From positions 8,124,001 to 8,188,000 of the forward strand of contig NC_088316.1 in NCBI RefSeq assembly GCF_910592395.1: a stretch of DNA of 64,000 nucleotides, written 5' to 3'. The notes under the pieces were generated by a model. The model worked only from the letters and a program-made list of their open reading frames with translations, was not told where the DNA came from and searched no databases. The DNA is from Lineus longissimus (Eukaryota; Nemertea; Pilidiophora; Heteronemertea; Lineidae). Within the stretch, counting starts at the first letter, position 1. Each line of letters begins with the position of its first letter. The position numbers were made by a program, and so were the translations under genes. This document shows positions 12,512 through 22,899 of this stretch, piece by piece.

Positions 12512-12687
12512 TAACAAAGAAATAGGGTTTAACCCTTAAGCAAACGTAATGTGGTCACTGAATGGGCATCCAAGAGCACTGTTGTCCACATACTTTAGAA
12601 TCGAAGCAGAAAAAAATCACAGTTCGTTTTGCACAGGTCGCCATTTTCATGATTTTTTACGATAACTCCAGCCATTTGGAATTCGTT

Positions 12688-13049
12688 TTAACACAAACGG
12701 CAGGAATATATTTCTTTTTCACGGAAACTATTTGAAAGAAAATGAAAAGCGTTTGGAACGCGTTTGCTGACAAATGGCGCATTGCCGTTTTTGACGAAAC
12801 GAAGCGCTTTTCTAAACGCTCTTCAAACGAATTTCAAACGCTCTTCAAACGAAGTTCGTTTAGGGTGAAACGAAATTGCGTTCGCTTTCAAACGGGAAAT
12901 AAACGGTAGGGCCAGCGTTTGACAATCGTTTTACAAACGTTTCAAGATCGTTTGGGTGCGTTTTTATTGTTCACATTTCAAACGAATTTCAAACGATCTT
13001 AGATACGTTTCAAACGCGTTTGAAACGAAATCAATTTGGAGACGGCCCC
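12688..13049 (-). repeat. Right subterminal CGTTT array and 44-bp TIR
   Basis: About 360 bases of CGTTT/AAACG motifs mirroring the left array. 13006-13049 is the exact inverse of 1857-1900 and is followed by TTA. The two arrays are similar in motif content, not a long exact inverted repeat. Confidence 0.85.
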
Positions 13050-13084
13050 TTATTATGATAAATAAAAATTCAGAGATGCATTTT

Positions 13085-13668
13085 AAATTTCAAGGCTTCT
13101 TTATTCAATCAACTTGTATAAGACAGTAAAACAAGACCAAATCGTGAAGGACAAATCAGCTAAGATACAGTGTCTTCTTTCCCAATCCTGTCAATCTCAT
13201 GGCTGACTGGCTGATTGGTTTCGTGTCATCAGTTCCAGCATACACAACAAACCACTTTGCCTGCGAATACCACCGGAATGACTCGAAGATAATAGACTAC
13301 ATCATCCTGTACAAAATGAGAAAAAATAGCACTTTGTAAAAAAACACCATCAAAATAAGATAAGACTGTCCACTCACAGATAACCAAGTCAACATTTATT
13401 ATTGACATTCCCGATTATGTTACAAAAAGTAGTCAGTCTGTGCTGATACGCGAAACCGAGACAGAAAGCCAAAAACAGTAACACTTCCTATGTTAACAAG
13501 CTACGGGAGTCATTCTATACTATGACTTTTCAGTTGTCATGGCCAATTGTATCTATCAAATCAAGAGAAAATACAGAGAACACTCACCTGGGTTTTCTGG
13601 CAAAACGCCTTCGTAGATGAACTGAGTGCATGAATCTGGGTATCTTAACATGTCTTCTACCAGCAATA
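13085..13668 (-). other. Possible 3' exons of a minus-strand gene
   Basis: Exon-like pieces on the minus strand: about 13665-13590, ending at gtgagt and reading EDMLRYPDSCTQFIYEG, and about 13301-13165, reading FESFRWYSQAKWFVVYAG and ending at TGA. An AATAAA lies near 13098-13103 (minus). Splice phases do not join cleanly, since a TAG sits at the second acceptor. I do not recognise the protein. It abuts the right end of the 11.2 kb transposon, so it may be the host locus into which that element inserted. Confidence 0.3.
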
Positions 13669-13719
13669 TCATTTGGAATTAGACAAAATAACCCCACAAA
13701 ACAAGTTTCAAAGGCATAT

Positions 13720-13940
13720 GTGACCCGCTCTACCAAAACTAGGCGCTTGTCGCATCTGAACTTGACAGGTTGATACGGACTTGTTGTTCATTTCCTTATT
13801 GTAGACCTTTTGTGAAATGTGACCAAATCAGTTTGTAATAGATTTCACAAAAGGTCTACAATAGGGAAATGAACAACATGTCCGTATCAACCTGTCGAGT
13901 TCAGATGCGACAAGCGCCTAGTTTTGGTAGAGCGAGTCAC
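13720..13940. mobile_element. 221-bp palindromic MITE, copy 1
   Basis: Two arms of about 100 bases are near-perfect inverted repeats (GTGACCCGCTCTACCAAAAC ... GTTTTGGTAGAGCGAGTCAC) around a short loop. It is flanked by ATAT on both sides (13716-13719 and 13941-13944). A 221-bp copy at 62167-62387 is flanked by AATT and has its loop in the opposite orientation. Non-coding and non-autonomous; the mobilising transposase is unknown. Confidence 0.9.
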
Positions 13941-13944
13941 ATAT

Positions 13945-14590
13945 TGATATTGAGAATCAAAATATAGAGAAATACCACTTTCTTACTGCTTGTTATGACA
14001 AATTTAGACTAGAACTATGTTTTGAAATGACCGTACACACTATATATACATTCGAAAAACGGCCATCACATTATCAGCCTCGGCTGCAATGCCTTGGGGC
14101 AATGCATTATGTGTAACACATTCAGAACATTGCAGAGACAGGTAGGATCGAGGCTGTTTAACCAGTTTTGAGCAGACGTCAATTTTCAGCTTAAAATCTG
14201 CCAATTACTGCCAAGTTTAGTCTTTTTGCTGTAAATAGCTAAAATCCTATCGAATCAAAGAGTTCAAAATATTTGTATCCTGGCACATTTCCTGGCCCAG
14301 CTACAGCAAATTCTGATGAAAATGCAACTATTTGGCTGAAACTACTTACGGCCAGCTCCAGTGCAAACCATAAGCTACGCTGTAAAGCCAGCGTAGTTAA
14401 AAAACTTAGTCAAATAGATGATTCGAACGATAGAATAAGCTACAGAGGGGCACTGTTGATCTTGGCTGTGTCTCTGGCCGTTATTTGCACTATTGTTGTT
14501 AATTTCACATTTGAATTATGTGGTGGCCCAAATAAACTTACTTATGAACCTGCACGTACAAACATACTTTATTTTATACATATATCAAAA
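13945..14590. other. Unassigned stretch
   Basis: A 117-codon frame at 14273-14626 has a hydrophobic segment (LLILAVSLAVICTIVVNF) but no recognisable domain or regulatory context, and it runs into the next repeat. I do not call it a gene. Confidence 0.3.
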
Positions 14591-16245
14591 ATGAAAAGGC
14601 CAGGGGCCATTGTGCTCACCGTATAGATATTTGGTGGTAAGGAATTCATCCTGGTTAAGAATCATGCTACAGGTATAGTATATAGGTCAAATCAAAATCC
14701 GTATGAGATGTGATTTATCCTAGCTTGGAGTACCTTCCATAAAAATATTATTGAAAACAAGTAACTAATTAACGAGATATTGCACTTTTGACCTTTTCAG
14801 ATTTGGCACCCTGGGCCCATACTCATAAAAGTCTGCTAAGACTAGTTGGCAACTATTTTTGACCCCAGATGCAAACTAAGCATAGTTGGATACTAAGTGT
14901 TATTCATAAAACTCGGCTTAGCTTAGTTTGGTGCTAACTTGTCTGCTAACTTTAGGGGTGCTCTGGGGTACCTCTAAGTCACTAGTTGGCTACTAAATTG
15001 GTCAATTCTACATTGGATTCAGAGGCAAAAAGAGTTCAGGAGCTGGCAAAGATGCATTCTGTGATGAGAAGAGAACGGGATATTCAGAGACATACTTGAT
15101 TTAATTTTTGTGATACATTAAAATATCGAAAGAATTGATATTTTTATCATTTAAGATTTTTCAAGATTTTTCAATGCAACTGTCTTCTGTTCATTCCCCC
15201 TTGAGATATTCCATAAATTTTAGCATTATCACATTTTGAAATCTTGAGATTTTAAACGAACTAGAATATCATCGTAATCATACCAGTTTTGATATGTTTC
15301 TGCCTCTACAAGTGATATTTTGATCTGATTTTTTATGTGTGCTCATATTACCCCCTCTAGTATTAAATGATATAGAAAAATCCTAAAATGTCGAAGAATA
15401 TTAAAATATCAAAATATTGATAACTTCTATACAATATCACGAACATTAAATTAAAATTTCTTTCACTAAAAGGATGAGAAGTAACTCTGGTTTCCAGCAA
15501 AACACAATGAAATGTCCTGGAGAAATTGTGCTCACCTGGGAATCATTTATTTGCAGATGAAATGACATATAAAGGTTAAATTGACGTTTAGATAAAATGT
15601 GGCACTGTCAATGACACTTTTAGAGTTTGACCATTGTAAACTTGATAAACTAGGTCACAATTGACCTAAACTGGGTCAACTTGTACAGATGCCAAACAGG
15701 TGTCTCCATATAAAAGTCGAAGAATCTCAGACAAATAGTAGTGAAACGTATCAACTTCAGTGGAATATGAGAGTTCGACCTTTCTGACCTTGGAAACTAG
15801 TTTTGGCCCCCTTGTGGCAAAATCGAGAATCAGTTCAAACCGAATTCCAGCCTCACAGAGTTTATCTAACATAGGGGATCATGTGTACCAAGTTCACAGC
15901 TGAAGTGGTTAAGAAACGTGCCATAGTCACACTCAAACAGTCAATTTAGGCCATTTGACCTCTGTGACCTTGAAAATTGAATCAAATCAAAAACCAGTAT
16001 GATATGTGATGTATCCTTGCTTGAAGAACCAACCATGAAATTTTTTATCAAAAACGCTTTTGCCCCCTGTTGGCCAAGTCGAAAATCAGATTGGACTGAA
16101 TTTCAGTGTCAGGGGTCACCTGACCTAGGAGGTCATGTGTACAAAGTTTCAAGTTAATAACTCTAGCGGTTATGAAACATGCCAATGTTTTTAAACAGGA
16201 TACAGACGACACACACTGGGCATTGTACAGACTCCCCTAGGGTTA
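14591..16245 (+). mobile_element. Two hairpin-ended repeat elements, fragmented
   Basis: Two 5' ends of the family are seen: ATGAAAAGGCCAGGGGCC at 14591 and ATGAAATGTCCTGGAGAA at 15507, each followed by TTGTGCTCACC. The first is cut near 14812 by a different repeat rich in CTAGTTGGC and GCTTAG motifs (to about 15000). The second carries the TGACCTCTGTGACCTTGA core at 15956-15973 and ends near 16245 in a degraded GACGACAC stretch. Neither has the flanking TAA on its left, so both are probably truncated or rearranged. Confidence 0.55.
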
Positions 16246-16250
16246 GCCAA

Positions 16251-16970
16251 CAAGAGGTCCAAGGCCCTGGTGTTTGGCGATCACCTTTTAAGACCACCTA
16301 ACCTTTTAACTAATCATCATCTAGTTTCCTTATATGTCTTACCAAATCATCTTGTTGTTTGTACTTCATAATTACAACATTGTTTTACAATAAAATTGTT
16401 AGATATGATAGAATATCAAGCCTTCAGCATCTATGCATGTACCTAAAAGGCTCCAGACCTCCTTTCATGATACCCAACGTGGAAGTGAAGTTCTCCATCT
16501 TGCTCGACCCGACACCTTGCGCTCAGCTGAAATTTTGTACAAACCAGATATGGTACCTGTATAATGGACAAGATGGTGGCCAAACTATTGTTGCAATGTG
16601 CCCAAAAGCAACCCCATCTGAGGCCTTTGGGTTGCGTGAAAGTAACATGATCAAAAGCCTTATTGCATTATATGTAGCCAAAACATTGCATAACAAACTG
16701 AGGACCAAAGACATTTATCATGACACCTCCTTTCAGCCCCAAAGATGATTTTAACGCCGTACACAAAACTTCAAATTCTTTTTAGAAGGAGAAGCACCAA
16801 TGCAATTCCCTTGGTCCCATAACTTTTTCGTATCATTTTACCAGCAGTTTTTGAAAATACTATGATTAATTATGTAAGATTTTGGGGGTTCAACTTGACC
16901 CCTCCCCCTCTCAGACCCCCCACAGATAGTTCCTCCTCACCTGAACTGGCAGACCCCTCTATCTCAATAT
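16251..16970. other. Repeat 5' end, then unassigned DNA
   Basis: CAAGAGGTCCAAGGCCCTGG at 16251 matches the 5' ends at 37441 and 40862. The rest is unassigned. The 129-codon frame 16359-16748 has no recognisable domain and is matched by an open frame on the other strand. Confidence 0.35.
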
Positions 16971-19060
16971 CTTTATTAATGTAATAATATTATTACATGA
17001 CAACTACAGACAGAACATAATGAAATACAAAGAATATACAAATCAAAAGGTGCAGGTTTTAACACGAACCAAAAAAAACACCCCCAAAAAAACACAGCCA
17101 CACAAAAGAAACCAACCTAGCACGTGCAAAGATCACCAATAATTGTATTTATATTGTCTTTGTCGACACCAGTTGAACCGTCCCTAAATGATAAGAAATA
17201 TCTAATGACTGCTGCAGTTTGTAGCAAAACATCATCAGCCGCAGTTATTGATATTCATGTTACACCAGGCACACAGGCTCTAGGAACATCAAGCTCTCTA
17301 GCGATAAAAGATAATGTGTTTGATATATTTGTTCTTCTACCATCCATTGAAAGCATGCTTGTTAATGTTAAGTAGGTATTTACACTGTGAGTAATAAGTC
17401 TATAATATTTTAAACATCTATTTTGGAGTATAATATTAATAGAAGAAGAGCCCATTATGAGTGGTATTAAAGTACAGTGCGTCCGAGGATTTATAGAAAC
17501 TAACTTCCGCACTGCCTTTCTCCATGCAACATAAATGAAATGGCCAGGGCCATTGTGCTCACCTCATGTGGAGGAAAGATGGATAAAGAGCATGGTATTG
17601 TGTCATGTAGTGTTAGGTTTGATGTAGGTCCAAGCAATTACAATTTCCCCAAAATGGCCAATTTACAGTACATTCGACCTCTGTGACCTTGAAAAGTAGG
17701 TCAAATCAAAGAAGACCCGGGTGACACATTGAATGGTTGTTAGAATTAGATGTACCTATCATATAAAATTGGTGCCGATCGGGCAAGTCATCACTAGGAA
17801 TAATGGCATTTTGAAGAATTTAGGATTTGGCCTCCTCCCTGGAGGCCAAACGGCAAATCAGATCGCACCAAACTTCGGTACCTGAGATCACCTGACCAAG
17901 GGGTACATGTGTACTTAATTTGTGATCAATAGTCATTGCAGTTAAGAAACGTGCCATAGTTACGGCCTGACGGCGAATTTACGCCATTTGACCTCTGTGA
18001 CCTTGACAAGAAGGTCAAATTAAAAACCTGTGCGACATATACTGTATGGTGGTTAGATGTACCCATGATATCAAATTGGTAGCAATCGGGCAAGAAGTTA
18101 AGGAATAATCACATTTTTAAGGTTTTTGGATTTTGCCCCCTGGTGGTCAAGTGGTGAATCATATTGGACCAAACTTCGGTCCCTGAGATCACCTGACTAA
18201 GGGGTAAATGTGTACCAAATTTGGTATCAATAGTCATTGCAGTTTAGAAACGTGCCATCGTTACATCCTAACGGCCAATTTACACCATTTGACCTCTGTG
18301 ACCTTGAAAAGGAGGTCAAATCAAAAACCCGGAGGATATATGATGCACCTTTGCTAGAAGTACCTACCATATTTTTTTCAAAATTTCCCGACTACTATTA
18401 AGGGAGATATTGCATATTTTCACTTTTAACGTTTGGCCCCCTGGTGGCCAAACCATGAAACGAATCGGACCGAAACTTGGTCTCCAAGGTGTCATTACAT
18501 AAGGGTACATGTGTACCAAGTTTCAACTCAATAGCTCTAACAGTTACGAAACTTGCCCTGCTAACGGACGACGGACGACGACGACGACGGACGACGGACG
18601 CCACGGTATGGGATAAGCTCACCTCTGCTAAGAGGTGAGCTAAAAAGTTCAAGATTATTGTCACTCATATCCCACATTACTGACTTATACAGAGACATAC
18701 AGAATGATTGGAATAATTTAATTCTGGTTTGAAAATAACAATAATGAAACTTTGCAATTAATACATTTACCCTTCTGTTAAAGTCAGAAACAGATTTATT
18801 GATGTTATTCCTCTTGGCTTCGGGCCCAATAATGTGACCTAAATGGAGTGCTGTCCCTTCTATGGAAGGGCATAGAATGATAATATCATCAGCATAGGCA
18901 AAAGTTGTGCCTACATAACAACCAAAACCAGACCCTTTTAACTTCAAGAAAAGCACATCTAGATATACAGAAAAAAAGAGGGGATAAAATTCTTCTATGT
19001 TTTACACCATTAGAAACATTAAAGAATTCGGAGTGACACTCTCCCCATCTGATTCTCATC
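16970..19060 (-). pseudogene. APE-type LINE ORF2 fragment, minus strand
   Basis: Read on the minus strand, about 19060-18644 encodes reverse-transcriptase palm and thumb sequence (KGSGFGCYVGTT, FAYADDIIILC, then DFNRRVNVLIAKF). 17531-17124 continues as the C-terminal part (AWRKAVRKL-like, ISNTLSFIARELDVPRACVP), with a tail near 16970 ending in AATAAAG. It is the same family as the LINE at 34560-44305, but 5'-truncated and decayed. It is split by the element at 17535-18640. Removing that element with one TAA restores the frame, and the joined region has the same length as the paralogue near 43690-43745. Confidence 0.82.
17535..18640 (+). mobile_element. Hairpin-ended repeat element, complete, inside LINE
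   Basis: 1106 bases bounded by TAA at 17532-17534 and 18641-18643. The 5' end ATGAAATGGCCAGGGCCAT forms a 6-bp-arm hairpin, followed by TGTGCTCACCT. Three tandem core units of about 300-315 bases start their GACCTCTGTGACCTTG blocks at 17675, 17990 and 18291. At the 3' end come a GGAC microsatellite, a CACCTCT/AGAGGTG hairpin (18620-18626, 18631-18637), and GAGC. No ORF. This is the reference copy for the family in this window because the empty site is known. Confidence 0.88.
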
Positions 19061-19069
19061 TATCGGGGC

Positions 19070-20465
19070 AACGTTGTACATAACTCCCTCAAGCGAAGTT
19101 CACCTAAAGGCTTTTTCCGTGCAAAATTACGTGGAAACTAGCCTAACTGGATCCCTTGCGAAATCGAAGCTCTGTATATAGCATCAGCAACGAAGCATTT
19201 CAGCCCTTAAATTATCCAATCGGAACATAAGGCATGTATCCTCACTGATAGCAAGCCTTGCATACAAGCTTTTGAGAATTTGTGCAGTGGCGAATTCTCC
19301 GCCAGTCCACGTGTACCAGGTAGGTACCAGGTTTGCATACGTCATGTCTCAGATGCGTCCATTCTCCTGTCTGATTTTGCAAGTTGCAATGTAGCGAAAA
19401 GCGAAAATTCAACTTGCCAAATATGCAGTTTCGTAACAGCTTCTGAAGACTCTGTCGTTAGGTAACTCAACATTCAGGACATAATCTCAGGTCATTTAAA
19501 GCTTCCCTTCACAAACCGTACTTCTTGGGCCACTATTCAGGCAGAATGCCCCGACCTGAGGCACACTCATGCACACCTTCAGCAAGGTACTCGAAAAAGA
19601 TGTCAAGCGATATCTTAACAGCGTTACAATCGTTAAGGACTGTTTACTTGTCATTCTACAAGACGACCAACTTGCACCCATTCGCGAGCCTATCGTTGTA
19701 CCGTGACAGGTTCTCGATGGACTTCTTACTGCTTTACACATCCAGCTCTGCCATCCATCTAGATACCACATGAAAAAGGTAGCCAGTCGCTTTGGATATG
19801 GACAAAGCCATCGATCGCACATCAGATAGCTGCCATAGCTGTGCGTCACTACGCAATACGCCACACACAGTAGTAGAGCTAACCACTACAGAGCCACCTG
19901 CTGCCATTGGTGTTTTGTTCACCGCAGACGCAATAAAAAAGAATCAACAACTCACCCTGGTACTTTGGGAATACGCTACGTCATACTCCAAAGCTAGTCT
20001 GATTGATAACGAACGCCATGACACAATCAGAGATGGTCTCAAATGTCTTTTCTGCAAAATCCACCCATTAGGTGGTCCACCATCACTCGTTCACACTGAT
20101 CCAGGTCCTGGCTTTCAAAGCTCTACACAGTGACAAAGTCTTAGCTGAGCATAGACTTTCAGTAGAAATCAGGCGAACAAAAATATGCAACAAGAACCCA
20201 GTCACCGAAAGAGCAATCCAGGAACTGGAAAAAGAGTTGCTGAAAATCGACCCCACAGGCGTTTGGTATCCCAGAAGACCTTAGCCATTGCTACTGCTCA
20301 GCTCAAAACCATTTCCCATCCAGAGGATTATTGGCACGAGAGATGTGGATGCAACGCGACCAATTTTCCAATAAACAAATTGAGGTATCAGATCAACACC
20401 TAATTCAGATGCAGCATCAGAACAGAATCGAGAATCACAGGAACGGCGAAAAGTCTAAGGCTCCA
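19070..20465 (+). pseudogene. LTR-retrotransposon pol relic (RNase H to integrase)
   Basis: Decayed frames in order. About 19190-19440 is RNase H-like ([13 protein letters not shown]-type motif, then [10 protein letters not shown]). About 19450-19780 is a linker. About 19735-20285 is integrase: HPSRYHMKK...CHSC zinc-binding remnant, FTADAIKKN and [11 protein letters not shown] around the first two core Asp positions, and [13 protein letters not shown] around the Glu. Many stops and frameshifts. It is fused on its left to LINE sequence and cut on its right by the repeat at 20469. Gypsy-like by motif order; no LTRs are seen. Confidence 0.6.
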
Positions 20466-20468
20466 TAA

Positions 20469-21889
20469 GGAATGAAATGTCCTGGGGACATTGTGCTCAC
20501 CTGGAAATCATTTAGTGGTAGATGAAATGAGACATTGAGGTTTAATTGACTTTTAAAAAAGACAAAACGTGGCACTATCAATGACAATTTTAACAGTTTC
20601 ACCTCTGTAAACTTGATAACTAGGTCAAAATAAGGTCACACTTGACCTAATTAGGGTCAACTTGTACAGATGCCCAATAGGTGTCTACACATAAAATTTG
20701 AAAAATCTGTGACAAATAGTAGTGAAATTTTAGACTTTGGCCTTTCTGACCTTGGAAACTAGGTCAAGGTCATAATGTTATCAGCACAATGTTAAGCTTG
20801 ATCATATCCATTATCAACCAATGATATACAATGACACTTTGAAGATCACACAGTGAAGGAGTATTGATATATGAGTGACATTGAGGTTTTATGACCTGGC
20901 CTACTTACACCTGAAAAGTAGGTCACACTGACCTGAGCTTTGTTGATATGTTCAGATGCCCAATAGGTATATACATACCAAATTTGAAGAGTCTAAGACA
21001 ATTGATGACGAAATGCGCCACCTTTGCTGAAATTTTAGGGTTTGAACATGTGACCTTCAAAAGTAGGCCAAATCAAAAACTTGGATATTATGTCATGAAG
21101 TCTCATCAGAAGTAATGACAGTAAAAATAGACAGATCGGAATCACACTGACTTGGTCATTTTGGCTGTTCTACCAGAGGGGGTTCATTCCTGGCACTGCT
21201 TTGATATTGGTGTAAGTAGGCATGCAGGCTATTTACATACTTACTGTTAAAATATTGCCTAATTTAGCTATAGTCTTGTAATAGAGAGGAGCAAATACAC
21301 AGAGAGGAATCACACTGACTTGGTCAAGTCATGTGTAACCTTGGGCAACACAATTTTCTATCATAATGTCTTCATAGGATTTTACAAACTTGACCTACTT
21401 ATCACTGAAAAGTTGGTCACATTGACCTACTTTTCTGGTCAACATGTAGAGATGCTCAATAAGTGTCTACATACCAAATTTAAAGAGTCTACAACAAGTG
21501 ATGACGAAACGTGCCACCTGCGGTGAAATTATAGAGTTTCACCTCTGTAACCTTGAAAAGTAGGTCAAATCAAAAACCCGGGTATTATGTCATGAAGTCT
21601 CTTCAGAGGTATCCACAGAAAAAAATTCAAGATCCTAGCTATCAGCACTCATGAGATATTGACAAAATAAGGTTTTCAAAGATGGCCGCCTGGAGCTCAG
21701 AAAGTAGGTCTAATTGCAATGATTTTCGGTGTCAGGTCATGCTGTCATAAGACATCCACCCACCAAGTTTCAACCTCCTAGACTCAATGGTGAGCAAACG
21801 TGCCACCATTGTTTATGGACGCCGGACGGCCCGACAGACGACGGACGACGGACAAGACATGACGACATAAGGTCATAACCCAGGTGAGC
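20469..21889 (+). mobile_element. Hairpin-ended repeat element, complete
   Basis: 1421 bases bounded by TAA (20466-20468 and 21890-21892). The 5' end has ATGTCCTGGGGACAT, a hairpin with 6-bp arms, then TGTGCTCACCT. It has several divergent cores with GACCT/AGGTCA blocks (for example 21541-21580). The end has a short GACGGACG run and CAGGTGAGC before TAAAAA. No coding content. Confidence 0.78.
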
Positions 21890-22019
21890 TAAAAATAGCA
21901 TCGCAATGCGAGCATAACCCCTCAGCCTATTAAGGTTGAAGGTGAGATAATGGCGAAGTTGACTTAACGGAGTGGCTAGTTTGCATATGGAAATTAAAAT
22001 TGTGGGAACCTATTTTGAG

Positions 22020-22890
22020 GAGGTGAGCGTGGCAGCCATATTGAATTTCGAATCGCGCTGATTTTCGAAAGGAATCTTCCCCTTACAAAACTGCATTATG
22101 CCTTCACCCACTAAAAATTGATTCCATCCTCCAAGTTGTTCTCCTCGAAATTGACGGAAACCGATTTCAAGCAACCTGGTGACCATAGTGAGAATCAGAG
22201 CGAGCCGGTTTTCGAAAGGAACCATCCTCTAGTCACCCCCAACGTACATACCAAAAATGAATTTGATCGGACGAACGGTTCTCCTTGAAATTGACGGAAA
22301 CCGATTTCCAGCACACCGCCCTAGTGGCCATATTGATAATCAGAACAAGCCCGTTTTCGAATGGAACCTCGCTCTAGTCACCCTCAACGTACATACCAAA
22401 AATGAATATAATCGGATGAACGGTTCTCCTCGAAAATTGACGGTAAACCGATTTCAAGCACGCCGCCCTGGTGACCATATTGAGAATCAGAACGAGCCGT
22501 TTTTCGAAAGAAACCTTCCTCTAGCCCCCTCAACATACATACCAGAAATGAATTTAATCGGACGAATGGTTCTCCTGGAAATAGACGGAAACCGATTTCA
22601 AGCATGACGCCTTGGTGACCATATTGAGAATCAGAACAAGCCGGTTTTCGAAAGGAACCTTCCTCTAGTCACCCCCAATGTACATACCAAAAATGAATTT
22701 GATCAGATGAACGGTTCTCCTCGAAATTGACGGAAACCAAATTCAAACACGCCGCCCTGGTGGCCATATTGATAATCGGAACAAGCCCGTTTTCGAAAGG
22801 AACCTTCCTCTAGTCACCCCCAATGTACATACCAAAAATTGAATTGATTGTCAAAGCCGTTCTCCTAGAAATCGACGGTAAATGTAGCCA
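22020..22890 (+). repeat. ~145-bp tandem repeat array, about 6 units
   Basis: The phrase AACGTACATACCAAAAATGA or close variants recurs at 22241, 22386, 22532, 22678 and 22822 (spacings 144-146). Each unit also holds GTTCTCCTCGAAATTGACGG and GCCCTGGTGRCCATATTGA. The last two phrases resemble the CTGGTGGCCAAAC core of the hairpin-ended elements nearby, so the satellite may be an amplified derivative. Confidence 0.85.
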
Positions 22891-22899
22891 GAGTGTTCT

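Larger units (their letters stand above)
1857..13049. mobile_element. 11.2 kb TIR DNA transposon with THAP/DDE transposase (Kolobok-like)
   Basis: The ends 1857-1900 and 13006-13049 are exact reverse complements over 44 bases, starting GGGGCCGTCTCC. The flanks are TTA on both sides (1854-1856 and 13050-13052), a 3-base target-site duplication. Inside are subterminal AAACG arrays, three tandem ~400-base repeats, an 11-exon plus-strand transposase gene with THAP finger and DDE motifs, and SGNH-hydrolase-like exons. The transposase resembles a THAP-bearing metazoan family I place near Kolobok. That superfamily is known for TTAA duplications, so TTA is a mismatch and the class is not certain. The perfect ends suggest a fairly recent insertion, although the transposase is already broken. 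Confidence 0.8.

Noticed and set aside
14273-14626. Small membrane protein
   Set aside because: One hydrophobic stretch only; the frame runs into a repeat end and has no supporting context.
16359-16748. 129-codon frame as a gene
   Set aside because: No domain, no splice or start context, adjacent to repeat ends.
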